Below are positions 8,279 to 17,459 of a DNA stretch of 64,000 nucleotides, piece by piece (the first letter of the stretch is position 1; each line of letters begins with the position of its first letter). The stretch covers positions 128,347 through 192,346 of the forward strand of contig BEIN01000002.1 in the NCBI GenBank assembly GCA_002898375.1, written 5' to 3'. Made by a program: the position numbers and the translations under genes. The notes under the pieces were generated by a model. That model ran no database searches and had not been told where the DNA came from. It saw only the letters and a list, made by a program, of their open reading frames with translations. Source of the DNA: a bacterium HR37. Lineage in GTDB: Bacteria; Desulfobacterota_D; UBA1144; Nemesobacterales; CSP1-2.

Positions 8279-10987
8279 CTAGTGAGCTTCTGCCCAGTTC
8301 TTCCCTATTCCTATATCTACCTTGAGTGGAACCCTGAGCGCCCATGCTCCTTCCATCTCCCGCTTTATCGTGGTGGTTGCTTCTTCAAGCTCATCTTTGT
8401 GTACCTCAAACAGGAGCTCGTCGTGCACCTGAAGTATCATTCGCGATTTAAAGCCTTTAGTGAGGCTATCGTGTATTCTTATCATGGCAATCTTTATTAT
8501 ATCCGCAGCAGAACCCTGTATCGGGGTGTTTATAGCTGTGCGTTCTGCAAATCCTCTACTTGTTCTGTCTTTGAGCTTGAGCTCGGGTATCGGGCGACGG
8601 CGACCAAGTATAGTTTCAACATAACCCTTTTTTTGAGCCTCTTTAATCGATGCCTCTATGTATTCCCTTACTCTTTTGTATCGTTTGAAGTACTCGTCTA
8701 TATAGCTTTTTGCTATGGAGTTTGAGGTGCCAAGTTGTTTTGCAAGACCAAAGGGGCTTATACCGTATATGATTCCAAAGTTTATTGTTTTGGAAAGCCT
8801 TCTCATCTCCGGTGATACAACATCTTCTGAGACCCCAAATATCTCTGATGCGGTTCGTGTGTGTATGTCACTTCCTGCCAAAAAGGCATCTATAAGGCTT
8901 TTGTCTCCTGAGAAGTGGGCAAGGAGTCTAAGTTCTATCTGGGAGTAGTCTGCTGAGAGAATGAGAAAGCCATCTTCAGGGATAAAAGCCTCTCTGATTT
9001 TTTTCCCTTCGGGAGTTTTAACCGGAATATTCTGGAGGTTTGGCTCGCTGGAGCTTAGCCTTCCAGTGGAGGTCCCTGCCTGGTTGAAAGAGGTGTGTAT
9101 TCTTCCGGTTCTAGGGTTTATTAACTTTGGAAGAGCATCTACGTAGGTAGATTTTAGTTTGGATATTCCTCTGTATTCTAGAATCTTCTGAGGGATGTGA
9201 TGGAATTTAACAAGTTCTGTTAAAACTTCAACATCGGTTGAGGCTTCCCCTGTTTTTGTTAGTTTTTTTCTCGGTAGTTTTAAAACATCGAAGAGAACCT
9301 CTCTTAACTGGGTTGGGGAGTTTAGATTAAATCTAAAACCTATATCCTCAAATATTTCCCTGCCTATTCTCTCCAGCTGTTTCTGGAACTCCTGGGATAG
9401 CTCTTTTAGGAGTGTGGGATCTATTCTTACACCGTTTATCTCCATTTTTGCTAGAACTTCTATGAACTTTATCTCTACGTCTCTGTATACATCCATTAGG
9501 TTTAGTTTCTCAAGTTCGTGTAAAAGCTTCTTTCCCAGTATCATTGCTACATCTGCATCTTCACATGCATAGAGCTTTGCCTTCTCAAGTTCTACCTCAT
9601 CAAACCTTAGTCTGCTTCTATCTGTAATCTCTCTGTAGGTGATTGTTTTATGTCCAAGATAGTGCTTTGCAAGGTCATCGAGACTGTAGTTCAATCTGGA
9701 AGAGTCAATAAGGTGTGCTGCAATCATGGTATCACAGTATATGCCTTTAAGTCTTATTCCGTGTCTTTCAAATACTATGTACTCGTATTTAAGGTTCTGA
9801 CCAAATTTTTTGATTTCCTCATCTTCAACTATGGGTTTTATCCTCTCTAGAACATACCCTAAATCAAGTTGCTTAAATGGGTTAGAGGCCCCTGATTTAT
9901 GAGCCACAGGTACATAGTATGCCTCGTGTTGGGTCGGTGAAAGAGCAATACCTATTATCTCTGCAAGCATTGGGTTGTGAGAGGAGGTTTCGAGATCTAT
10001 TGATACCTCTTTGGTGTTTTTTATCCTCTCAATTACCTTTTCAAGGTCTTCTCTGGAAAGTACCAGGTTATAGTTGCTGTAAGAAACTGGGCTCATGTCG
10101 AGAGGAAAAAGGGTAGATGGGTTTTCCTTTGGACTGTTTCCAAGCTCACGAAGTAAGGATCTGAATTCGAGTTCCTCAAATATCTTTCTTAATCTTTCTT
10201 TATCAAATCCTTCGTATTTAAATATCTCAATGTCTTCTATGTCTATTGGGATATCGGTTTTAATTGTAACCAGCTTCTTGCTTAGGATTGCACTTTCTTC
10301 TCCGGTTTCTATAAGCTCTCTTTGCTTTTGAGGGAGTTTGTCTTTATTTTTAAGCAATTCTTCAAGTGAACCAAAGCTTTTTATCAACTCCAGGGCAGTT
10401 TTTTTCCCTATCCCCTGGATTCCGGGTATGTTGTCTGTTGTATCTCCTGAAAGGGCTAGGATATCGGTTACCTTATCAGGGGGGACTCCAAACCTCTCTA
10501 TTACTTCCTTTATTCCCGTTTTGGTGTTACGCATTGTATCAAGAAGGGTTATCTTGTCCGAAACAAGCTGGCAGAAGTCTTTATCTCCTGTTACAAGAAC
10601 AACACTTACCCCCTTGGCTTCCATTTTTTTTGCCAGCGTTCCCATAACGTCATCTGCTTCGTAACCCTCAACTTGGATCCTTGGTATCCTGAAGGCATCT
10701 ATAATCTCAAGTATCTTTGGAATCTGTACTTTTAAGTCATCGGGGGCTTCTCCCCTGTTTGCCTTGTAAAGTGGATACAGGTTGTCTCTAAATGTCTTAC
10801 CCTTTGAATCCAGCACCACCCCTACATACCTTGGATCATAGTCTTTTAGAAATCTAAAAATCATTGAGGTAAATCCGTAAATTGCGTTTGTGGGAAAGCC
10901 CTTCGATGTACGAAGGCTTCTTATGGCATGGTATGCACGAAATATATATGAGCTTCCATCAATTAAGTAAAGAACCTGCTCTTCCAT
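8279..10987 (-). CDS. polA: DNA polymerase I with 5' nuclease and proofreading domains
   Basis: Three-domain PolA, 902 aa. The 5' nuclease (about 1-290) has VEGYEADDV, TGDKDF and LSGDTTDNIPG. The 3'-5' exonuclease keeps its acidic residues: SIDLET, CDTMIAAHL and YACEDAD, so proofreading is probably retained, unlike in Thermus Taq. The polymerase domain has motif A DYSQIELRLLAHFSGD, motif B with KTINFGIIYG and motif C QVHDELLFEV. It acts in Okazaki-fragment maturation and repair. It lies between yggU and dacB in the leftward operon. Confidence 0.97.
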   Translation of the reverse strand: MEEQVLYLIDGSSYIFRAYHAIRSLRTSKGFPTNAIYGFTSMIFRFLKDYDPRYVGVVLDSKGKTFRDNLYPLYKANRGEAPDDLKVQIPKILEIIDAFRIPRIQVEGYEADDVMGTLAKKMEAKGVSVVLVTGDKDFCQLVSDKITLLDTMRNTKTGIKEVIERFGVPPDKVTDILALSGDTTDNIPGIQGIGKKTALELIKSFGSLEELLKNKDKLPQKQRELIETGEESAILSKKLVTIKTDIPIDIEDIEIFKYEGFDKERLRKIFEELEFRSLLRELGNSPKENPSTLFPLDMSPVSYSNYNLVLSREDLEKVIERIKNTKEVSIDLETSSHNPMLAEIIGIALSPTQHEAYYVPVAHKSGASNPFKQLDLGYVLERIKPIVEDEEIKKFGQNLKYEYIVFERHGIRLKGIYCDTMIAAHLIDSSRLNYSLDDLAKHYLGHKTITYREITDRSRLRFDEVELEKAKLYACEDADVAMILGKKLLHELEKLNLMDVYRDVEIKFIEVLAKMEINGVRIDPTLLKELSQEFQKQLERIGREIFEDIGFRFNLNSPTQLREVLFDVLKLPRKKLTKTGEASTDVEVLTELVKFHHIPQKILEYRGISKLKSTYVDALPKLINPRTGRIHTSFNQAGTSTGRLSSSEPNLQNIPVKTPEGKKIREAFIPEDGFLILSADYSQIELRLLAHFSGDKSLIDAFLAGSDIHTRTASEIFGVSEDVVSPEMRRLSKTINFGIIYGISPFGLAKQLGTSNSIAKSYIDEYFKRYKRVREYIEASIKEAQKKGYVETILGRRRPIPELKLKDRTSRGFAERTAINTPIQGSAADIIKIAMIRIHDSLTKGFKSRMILQVHDELLFEVHKDELEEATTTIKREMEGAWALRVPLKVDIGIGKNWAEAH

Positions 10988-11017
10988 AGTTGCTGTTACG
11001 GTTAAATCTGATTTAGG

Positions 11018-11305
11018 CTATTTTGCTATTTTTGCTATATAGGATTTAAATAAATCCTCGGTTATACCCTGAATTAATATCTTCTTTATCCTTGTCTTCT
11101 CCCCTTTTAATATTTTAACCTGTGATTTTGGTATTTTGAATTCTCTTGCTATAACCTCTCTGAGTCTTTCGTTTGCCTTACCCTGCTGGGGAGGAGATGT
11201 TACCCTTACCCTGAGCGTTTCGTTTTCATAACCCGCTATCTCATCTCGGGTTGATTTTGGCTGGACAATCACTTTGGTTATGAAGTATTCTGCAGGGTCT
11301 GGCAC
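11018..11305 (-). CDS. yggU: YggU/DUF167 family protein
   Basis: A 95-aa protein of unknown function. The family pattern is clear: VRVTSPPQQGKANERL and a late segment SQVKILKGEKTRIKKI. It starts with GTG overlapping the yggT stop (TAGTG). The yggS-proC-yggT-yggU order is a common conserved cluster in bacteria. Confidence 0.85.
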   Translation of the reverse strand: MPDPAEYFITKVIVQPKSTRDEIAGYENETLRVRVTSPPQQGKANERLREVIAREFKIPKSQVKILKGEKTRIKKILIQGITEDLFKSYIAKIAK

Positions 11306-11613
11306 TACAGAGCTCCCATCTTTAGCCTAAATCCTATTTCCCTTATGGTACCAACGAGAAACGTATCCAGAAAGTAGATAATTACAAATACCAGAATCGG
11401 GGAGAGATCTATACCACCTATGGGTGGAATTATCCTTCTTGCGTATCTGAGAACAGGTTCTGTTAGTCTGTAGAGAAAACTTACTATGGGGTTGTAAGGG
11501 TCTGGATTAACCCAGGAGATCAGGGCTCTTATTATTATGATCCACATATATGCATAGAGCAGGTAGTGAAATGCTACCGATAGTGCTATTAAGAGGTTTC
11601 CCAGAATAAACAT
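11305..11613 (-). CDS. yggT: YggT family integral membrane protein
   Basis: About 102 aa with two hydrophobic stretches and the family segment RALISWVNPDPYNPI, followed by RLTEPVLRYARR. The family is linked to ion tolerance and cell-division-associated membrane organisation in some bacteria; the mechanism is not established. I chose the ATG at 11613, which overlaps the proC stop as TGATG; a GTG one codon earlier is possible. Confidence 0.85.
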   Translation of the reverse strand: MFILGNLLIALSVAFHYLLYAYMWIIIIRALISWVNPDPYNPIVSFLYRLTEPVLRYARRIIPPIGGIDLSPILVFVIIYFLDTFLVGTIREIGFRLKMGAL

Positions 11614-12428
11614 CACTTCTCCTCCTTTGACAGGGCTTTTGACCGCTCTGATGCGGCTTTTACTGCAGAGATTACACTACCTCTAAACCCTCTTATTTCA
11701 AGCTCCCTTATGCCCTCTATGGTTGTCCCGGCCGGAGAGGCAACGCGATCCTTAAGCTCTGCAGGGTGAAGATTGGTTTCAAGGATCATTTTTGAGGTTC
11801 CATAGACTGTTTGAGCAGCAAGTTTTATTGCCATATTCCTTGGAAGGCCCATGTTAACTCCTCCGTCAGAGAGGGCTTCTATAAACATAGATACAAACGC
11901 TGGACCACTCCCGCTCAGACCTGTGGCTGCATCTATAAGCTTTTCATCTTCTACGGTATAAACGATACCTACGGTTTCAAAAATCTTTTTTACCTCTTCT
12001 CTCTCTTCCTGGGTTATCAAAGGGCTACAGTATAGAACCGAAGCTCCTGAGAGTACAAGCGCGGGCGTGTTTGGCATTACACGCACTATCTTTACCTTCT
12101 TCTTTATTCTCTCGGAAATAAAGGAGGTTGTGATACCGGCTGCTATGGATACAATTATTTTTTTTTGGTTTATATACCCTCTTATCTCTCTTATAACCTC
12201 CTCAACGGTGTTTGGTTTTACAGCAAGCACCAAAATATCGGAGAGCTTTGCAACTTCGGTGTTCTTCTGAGTTGTGCTAACCCCGTAAAGGGAAGAGACC
12301 GTTTGTAGTCTTTCCCCAAGGATATCACTCATGATTATCTGCTCTTTGGTAAATGCTCCTGATGTTAGCAGTCCCTTAACCAGCGCTTCAGCCATGTTCC
12401 CTGAGCCTATAAATCCTAACTTCTTCAT
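11613..12428 (-). CDS. proC: Pyrroline-5-carboxylate reductase
   Basis: Last step of proline synthesis, using NAD(P)H. The Rossmann motif [12 protein letters not shown] is at the N-terminus. VMPNTPALV and the C-terminal signature region ([16 protein letters not shown]) are present. The 271-aa length is typical. It sits in the yggS-proC-yggT block; no other proline genes are near. Confidence 0.94.
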   Translation of the reverse strand: MKKLGFIGSGNMAEALVKGLLTSGAFTKEQIIMSDILGERLQTVSSLYGVSTTQKNTEVAKLSDILVLAVKPNTVEEVIREIRGYINQKKIIVSIAAGITTSFISERIKKKVKIVRVMPNTPALVLSGASVLYCSPLITQEEREEVKKIFETVGIVYTVEDEKLIDAATGLSGSGPAFVSMFIEALSDGGVNMGLPRNMAIKLAAQTVYGTSKMILETNLHPAELKDRVASPAGTTIEGIRELEIRGFRGSVISAVKAASERSKALSKEEK

Positions 12429-12460
12429 CTGTGTCTCCTAATTCTCGATTTGTTACAAAG

Positions 12461-13153
12461 CTACACACTTCTTGGTCCAAAGATTAATGTGCCTATTCTT
12501 ACCATAGTAGCTCCCTCTTCTATTGCAACTTCAAAGTCTACACTCATACCCATTGAGAGTTCTCTTAGATCCGGAAGGAGCTTTTGAAGCTCATCTCTTA
12601 GTTCCCTTAGTTTCCTGTAGTAGGGGCGGGTAAGCTCTGGGTTATCAAAGTAGGGGGGCATTGTCATAAGACCAATAACCTTTACACTGGGAAGATCCCG
12701 TACTCTGTTTAGAAAGTCTTTTAGTTCATCAAGAGGAATTCCCCCTTTTTGTTTTTCTCCGCTTGTGTTTACCTCAATGAGTACGGGAACAAGAGTTCCA
12801 AGTTTCTGTGCCCTTTTATTGATTTCCTCCGCAACTGTAAGGCTATCAAGGGAGTGGATAAGCTCTACTTTTCCCAGCAGGTACTTTACCTTGTTTCTCT
12901 GAAGTCTTCCTATAAAGTGCCATTTAACCTTGCTGCCAAGGGTTTTCTCTATGACTTCGTATTTGTTTCTAAATTCCTGTGCATAGTTTTCCCCAAATGT
13001 GTCTATCCCGCATCGTACTGCTTCTGTTATCTTCTCTATGCTAACTCCCTTTGTGACAGCAATCAATCTTACCTCTTTGGGATCTCTTCCTGAGTTTAGT
13101 GCTGCTTTCTGTATTCTCTCGCGTACGATTCTTATGTTATCAGCAATGCTCAT
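12461..13153 (-). CDS. yggS: YggS/PLPBP family pyridoxal phosphate-binding protein
   Basis: Alanine-racemase-like barrel protein of the PLP-homeostasis family, 230 aa. The PLP lysine is in LIAVTKG near residue 35, and GENYAQE and [11 protein letters not shown] are family hallmarks. It is believed to buffer PLP rather than catalyse a reaction. It overlaps the maf gene by 14 nt, indicating coupled translation. Confidence 0.92.
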   Translation of the reverse strand: MSIADNIRIVRERIQKAALNSGRDPKEVRLIAVTKGVSIEKITEAVRCGIDTFGENYAQEFRNKYEVIEKTLGSKVKWHFIGRLQRNKVKYLLGKVELIHSLDSLTVAEEINKRAQKLGTLVPVLIEVNTSGEKQKGGIPLDELKDFLNRVRDLPSVKVIGLMTMPPYFDNPELTRPYYRKLRELRDELQKLLPDLRELSMGMSVDFEVAIEEGATMVRIGTLIFGPRSV

Positions 13154-13748
13154 CTTGGCAGCTAAACAGTTTTAGGACTCCCAGCTTGGTAAGAACATCA
13201 ATGAGTTGTGATAGGGGAAGTCCAACTATATTTGTGTAAGAGCCATGTATCTCTTCTATCATAAAAGCTCCTATTCCCTGAATCCCATAGGCACCGGCCT
13301 TATCCATGGGCTCTCCTGTTTTAATGTAACCTTCTATCTCCCAGGGTTCAAGCCTTTTTATTCTAACCTTACTCTCTACAATCTGTTTATGTAGTATCTC
13401 TGCTTTTGACCTTACAATGCAAAACGCTGTAATTACCGTATGTTCCCTTCCTGAAAGCTTGTTAAGGATAACCCTTGCTTCTTCTTTGTCTTCGGGCTTA
13501 CCCAGTATTTCATCATCCACTGTAACCGTTGTATCTGCTCCAATTACAATCCAGTTGCCAGATAGGCTTCTGGATACAGAAAGGGCTTTTTCTGTTGAAA
13601 TGCGAAGGACATAACTATAAGGGGATTCATCGGGAAAAGGGGTTTCATCTATCTGTGGTGGTATAACCCTGAAATCTATTCCCAGTTTCTCAAGGAGTTC
13701 CCTTCTTCTCGGTGAGGAAGATGCAAGTACTATACCATCCATAAACAC
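13140..13748 (-). CDS. maf: Maf family nucleotide pyrophosphatase
   Basis: Hydrolyses noncanonical or surplus nucleoside triphosphates to monophosphates. LASSSPRRRELLEKLG is at the N-terminus, GADTTV mid-protein, and DKAGAYGIQG is the family substrate loop. At 202 aa it is normal. The start may be GTG at 13748, abutting the folD stop, or ATG two codons later. Confidence 0.92.
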   Translation of the reverse strand: MFMDGIVLASSSPRRRELLEKLGIDFRVIPPQIDETPFPDESPYSYVLRISTEKALSVSRSLSGNWIVIGADTTVTVDDEILGKPEDKEEARVILNKLSGREHTVITAFCIVRSKAEILHKQIVESKVRIKRLEPWEIEGYIKTGEPMDKAGAYGIQGIGAFMIEEIHGSYTNIVGLPLSQLIDVLTKLGVLKLFSCQDEHC

Positions 13749-14618
13749 TTATCGTGTGTAATTCTCTGCCTTAATTGAGTTCTTTGCAGATTGGAGTGTA
13801 TTCCATAGAAGCATTGCTATAGTCATGGGACCAACTCCACCTGGAACGGGTGTGATGTAGGAAGCCTTTCTGGAGACGTTTTCAAAATCCACATCTCCTA
13901 CGAGTTTTCCATCAGGCAACCTGTTAATTCCGACATCTATTACCACCACATTTTCCTTTACCATATCCTCTTTGATAAATCTTTCTCTTCCTATTGCAGC
14001 TACAAGTATATCTGCCCTGCGGGTAACCTCTTTTAGCTCTCTTGTCCTTGAGTGACATACGGTAACCGTTGCATGACGATGCAGGAGAAGGATCGCAGCG
14101 GGTTTTCCAACAATGTTGCTTCTTCCTACCACCACGGCTTCTTTACCCTGTATTTCAATACCGTAGTGCTCAAGAAGCCTTATTATCCCGTGGGGAGTAC
14201 AGGGGATAAACCTGGGGTTTCCCTCTACCAAAAGGCCAACGTTTTCCGGATGAAAACCGTCTATATCTTTTAAAGGGGATACAGCTCTTAGTATCCTCGT
14301 TTCGTTTATGTGTTCTGGTAGTGGGAGCTGAACGAGTATTCCATGTATCTTATTATCCCTGTTTAGCCTTTCTATAAGAGAGAGTAACTCACTTTCAGGG
14401 GTTTCCTCAGGAAGCCTGTATTCCTCTGAGTATATGTGAACCTCTTCACAAGCTCTTCTTTTGTTTCTTACGTATATCTGAGAAGCAGGGTTGTTTCCAA
14501 CAAGTACAGCAGCAAGCCCGGGTACTATTCCTGTCTCCTCTTTTAGTTTTTTAACTTCCTGCGCAACCTCTTTTTTTACTTCCTCGGCTACTTTTTTCCC
14601 ATCTATTATATTTGCCAT
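13749..14618 (-). CDS. folD: Bifunctional methylenetetrahydrofolate dehydrogenase / methenyltetrahydrofolate cyclohydrolase
   Basis: One-carbon metabolism enzyme, 289 aa. YVRNKRRACEE carries the catalytic Tyr and Lys, and VQLPLPEH, VVGRSNIVGKP and the C-terminal TPVPGGVGPMT are the standard FolD motifs. It is the second gene of the thiD operon, 12 nt after thiD. Confidence 0.96.
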   Translation of the reverse strand: MANIIDGKKVAEEVKKEVAQEVKKLKEETGIVPGLAAVLVGNNPASQIYVRNKRRACEEVHIYSEEYRLPEETPESELLSLIERLNRDNKIHGILVQLPLPEHINETRILRAVSPLKDIDGFHPENVGLLVEGNPRFIPCTPHGIIRLLEHYGIEIQGKEAVVVGRSNIVGKPAAILLLHRHATVTVCHSRTRELKEVTRRADILVAAIGRERFIKEDMVKENVVVIDVGINRLPDGKLVGDVDFENVSRKASYITPVPGGVGPMTIAMLLWNTLQSAKNSIKAENYTR

Positions 14619-14630
14619 TGTTCTCCTTCC

Positions 14631-15437
14631 TTATTGTTTTTCAAGGATCCAGAAATGGTTTAAAGGACCATATCCACTGCCTAGGTTAAAAGAGGTTCTT
14701 ATTGCTTCTGTAACATATGTCTTTGCTTCCTTAATGGCTTCAACTACATCAAACCCCTTTGCAAGTGCTGCGCATATAGCAGCAGAGTAGGTGCAACCGG
14801 TACCATGCGTGTTTTTGGTCTCTATTCTTGGGGCTTTAAACTCATAGAATTCTTTCCCATCATATAGTATGTCTATTGCCTCTTCTGAGCCTCTAAGATG
14901 CCCACCTTTAACAAGCACATACCTCGGACCCAGGGATTTTATCCTCCGGGCTGCTTCTTTCATATCTTCAACGGTGTTTATCTCCAGTTCCGAAAGTGCC
15001 GTTGCCTCAGGCAGATTGGGTGTGACTATAAATGCCAGGGGAAGAAGCCTTTGTTTTAGGGCCTTCTCTGCTTCGCTTTTAAGGAGTGGAGCACCACTTT
15101 TTGACCTCATAACCGGATCCACTACCAGCTTGTTGATACCGTATTCCTCGATTTTCTCGGTTACAGCAAGTATTATCTCCTCGTTTGATAGCATTCCGGT
15201 TTTTGCAGCATCAACCCCGATATCCTTTACCACTGCATCGATTTGGAGTTTCACAAAATCTGCAGGAATGTCTTTTATACCAAGTACGGATTGGGTATTT
15301 TGCGCCGTTAGTGAGGTTATTACTGACATGCCAAAAACCCCAAGGGCTGTAAAAGTTTTTAGATCCGCTTGGACTCCTGCACCTCCTCCTGAATCAGAGC
15401 CAGCAATTGTAAGTGCTCGTGGAACTTCTTTTTTCAT
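14631..15437 (-). CDS. thiD: Hydroxymethylpyrimidine/phosphomethylpyrimidine kinase
   Basis: Phosphorylates HMP and HMP-P in thiamine synthesis. [17 protein letters not shown] is at the N-terminus, and VKGGH and [12 protein letters not shown] (catalytic Cys loop) later. At 268 aa it is ThiD alone without a fused ThiE or TenA domain. It is the first gene of the long leftward operon and has its own promoter with a leader of only a few nt. No TPP riboswitch fits in the 47 nt upstream. Confidence 0.94.
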   Translation of the reverse strand: MKKEVPRALTIAGSDSGGGAGVQADLKTFTALGVFGMSVITSLTAQNTQSVLGIKDIPADFVKLQIDAVVKDIGVDAAKTGMLSNEEIILAVTEKIEEYGINKLVVDPVMRSKSGAPLLKSEAEKALKQRLLPLAFIVTPNLPEATALSELEINTVEDMKEAARRIKSLGPRYVLVKGGHLRGSEEAIDILYDGKEFYEFKAPRIETKNTHGTGCTYSAAICAALAKGFDVVEAIKEAKTYVTEAIRTSFNLGSGYGPLNHFWILEKQ

Positions 15438-15445
15438 TGACCTTT

Positions 15446-15473
15446 ATTTTACAGTATCTGGGTTAGTTTACAA
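15446..15473 (-). promoter_or_regulatory. Promoter of the thiD-to-dacB operon
   Basis: On the minus strand TTGTAA (plus 15468-15473), a 16-nt spacer and TAAAAT (plus 15446-15451). The -10 box ends 8 nt before the thiD ATG, so the message would be nearly leaderless. Confidence 0.55.
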
Positions 15474-15484
15474 ATAAAGTCAGA

Positions 15485-16744
15485 TCAGGGATAGAGACCT
15501 CGCAGCTTTTTTGCCTCCGCTACCTGCTTTATTCCAAGCATGAGAGCTGCCATGCGTAGGGAAACGGCTTTATCTTTTGAACACTTTAGAACTTTTTGAA
15601 ACATAAGCTGCATGCGCTTCTTTAGTTCCGCAAATACCATTTCCTTTGACCAGTAGTATTCCTGTAATCCCTGCACCCATTCAAAGTAGGAGACTATAAG
15701 ACCTCCTGCATTTGCCAGTATATCGGGAATTACGGTTATGCCTCTTTCTTCCAAGATGTCATCTGCCTCTGTTGTTGTAGGCCCGTTTGCGGCTTCCACT
15801 ACCAATCTGCAGTTGAGTTTAGGAGCGTTCTCTTTTGTGATCACCCTTCCTACTGCTGCTGGAATAAGAATGTCACACTCAAGGGTAAGAAGCTCCTCGT
15901 TTGTTATTTTTTCAGCCTCTTTGAACTCTTGTATACGCCTCCTGTTCTGTACAAGCTCTATAAGCTGTGGTACCGGAAGCCCCTTTGGATTGTATATGCC
16001 ACCGTACACATCACTTACAGCTACTATAATACAACCCATCTCTGAGAGTTTTATGGCTGTATGGGTTCCTACATTGCCAAACCCCTGAATGGCTACCCTG
16101 AGTCCCTCGGGTGACTTCTCAAATATGTGCTTTAGAGCATCTTCTACCACATAGGCTACACCAAAACCAGTGGCTTCTTCTCTTCCCAGCGAACCTCCTA
16201 TTAGAACTGGTTTGCCGGTAACAACTGCTGGGGTTGTATACCCCTCGGTCATGCTGTATGTATCCATCATCCAGGCCATTATCTGGGGATTTGTTCCCAT
16301 ATCGGGGGCCGGGATATCTTTGTTTGGTCCTATTATTGGAAGTATTTCAGCTGTGTAGCGCCTCGTTAGGCGTTCAAGTTCAGGTAGTGAGAGTTCCATT
16401 GGGTTAACAGAAACCCCACCCTTTGCTCCTCCAAACGGTAGCTCTGCAAGTCCGCACTTCCAGCTCATGCTCATTGCCAGGGCAGCTACTTCCCCCATAT
16501 CCAGGTCAGGATGGTACCTAACACCGCCCTTACACGGACCCAGGGTAAGGTTGTGTTGTACCCTGTAGCCGGTAAAAACTCTAATCTCCCCGTTATCCAT
16601 TCTTACCGGGCAGCTTACAATCAGGGTTCTTTGAGGAAGTCTTAATCTCTCCTTTATCCAGTCTTCAACGGCCAGTTTATCACAGGCTCTTTCGAATTGA
16701 GCAATAGCGTTATCAAAGGCAGGGGATTTAAAAAGCTCTTGCAT
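15485..16744 (-). CDS. gdhA: Glutamate dehydrogenase
   Basis: Interconverts glutamate with 2-oxoglutarate and ammonia. GPCKGGVRYHP, WKCGLAELPFGGAKGG (catalytic Lys residues) and the Rossmann motif GFGNVG are present. At 419 aa it belongs to the short hexameric group common in thermophiles. The coenzyme cannot be settled by eye. The gene is divergent from the PrmA-like gene across 98 bp that holds a 17-bp palindrome. Confidence 0.95.
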   Translation of the reverse strand: MQELFKSPAFDNAIAQFERACDKLAVEDWIKERLRLPQRTLIVSCPVRMDNGEIRVFTGYRVQHNLTLGPCKGGVRYHPDLDMGEVAALAMSMSWKCGLAELPFGGAKGGVSVNPMELSLPELERLTRRYTAEILPIIGPNKDIPAPDMGTNPQIMAWMMDTYSMTEGYTTPAVVTGKPVLIGGSLGREEATGFGVAYVVEDALKHIFEKSPEGLRVAIQGFGNVGTHTAIKLSEMGCIIVAVSDVYGGIYNPKGLPVPQLIELVQNRRRIQEFKEAEKITNEELLTLECDILIPAAVGRVITKENAPKLNCRLVVEAANGPTTTEADDILEERGITVIPDILANAGGLIVSYFEWVQGLQEYYWSKEMVFAELKKRMQLMFQKVLKCSKDKAVSLRMAALMLGIKQVAEAKKLRGLYP

Positions 16745-16754
16745 CTTTATATGT

Positions 16755-16771
16755 TGCTAGTTAGTCTAGCA
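16755..16771. promoter_or_regulatory. 17-bp palindrome upstream of gdhA (possible operator)
   Basis: TGCTAG (16755-16760), five central bases, CTAGCA (16766-16771): a perfect 6-bp arm palindrome 10 nt upstream of the gdhA start in a divergent promoter region. The position fits a repressor or activator site, but no regulator is known. Confidence 0.35.
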
Positions 16772-16842
16772 TATTGAAATGGGTAACAAAAGGCGTTTTT
16801 ACTTTTTCTTTTGACTGTATATAATAAAGGCATTTCCAGGTC

Positions 16843-17433
16843 ATGATAAAGCATTTTGAGCCATACATTGAGTTTCGTCCCTATGGTGCAAAGGTTTCCC
16901 TTAGGACCCCTGAGGGTAGGGAGGTATTTATCGAGATAGGTGCTGGCTCTTCATTTGGTCTTGAACACAGAACGACAAGGTTGTGTATAAGGGGTATTGA
17001 AGAGGTATTTATGGAAAGAAGGATAAGAACTGTTTTGGATCTAGGGTGTGGTAGTGGTATCTTGAGTATCTCTGCTGCAGCTATGGGTGCTGAAAAGATT
17101 GTTGCAATTGATATTGACAGGGTTGCTGTGGAGGAAGCAAGAAGAAACGTTGAGTTAAACAACATGAGTTCAAGGATTCAGGTTATTTGCGGATCCATCT
17201 ATGATATAGAGGAGAGGTTTGAGCTTGTTGTAGCTAATATAGCAACAGATGACCTTTTGTTTATGTCTGAAAGGATTAAAGGTAGTGTTGAACCCGGTGG
17301 TGTTTTACTGGTTTCAGGAATCTCTGATTTAAATAAGAAAAAGGCAGTATCAAGGTTTAATGATATGGGATTTAGACTAAGCAGGAGCTTTGAGGAGGAA
17401 GGGTGGGTTGCTATATGGTTTGATTATCTGTAG
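16843..17433 (+). CDS. Short PrmA-like SAM methyltransferase
   Basis: Class I methyltransferase resembling the catalytic half of ribosomal protein L11 methyltransferase. The SAM motif DLGCGSGILSISAAA is near residues 67-81, FGLEHRTTRLCI resembles the PrmA loop FGTGxHxTTRL with the GTG lost, and VVANIATDDL replaces the usual VVANIL. At 196 aa it lacks the L11-binding N-terminal domain of PrmA (about 300 aa), and the 98 bp upstream hold no remnant of it. TATAAT at 16820-16825 lies 17 nt before the ATG. The true substrate is uncertain. Confidence 0.7.
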   Translation: MIKHFEPYIEFRPYGAKVSLRTPEGREVFIEIGAGSSFGLEHRTTRLCIRGIEEVFMERRIRTVLDLGCGSGILSISAAAMGAEKIVAIDIDRVAVEEARRNVELNNMSSRIQVICGSIYDIEERFELVVANIATDDLLFMSERIKGSVEPGGVLLVSGISDLNKKKAVSRFNDMGFRLSRSFEEEGWVAIWFDYL

Positions 17434-17459
17434 CTTGGATTAAATATACTGATTCAATT

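Noticed and set aside
14869-15477. 202-aa open frame antisense to thiD
   Set aside because: Ser/Thr/Ala-rich composition typical of the reverse frame of a coding gene; thiD has all its motifs on the other strand.
15438-15484. Possible TPP riboswitch before thiD
   Set aside because: Only 47 nt separate gdhA and thiD, too short for the aptamer, and a promoter fits there instead.
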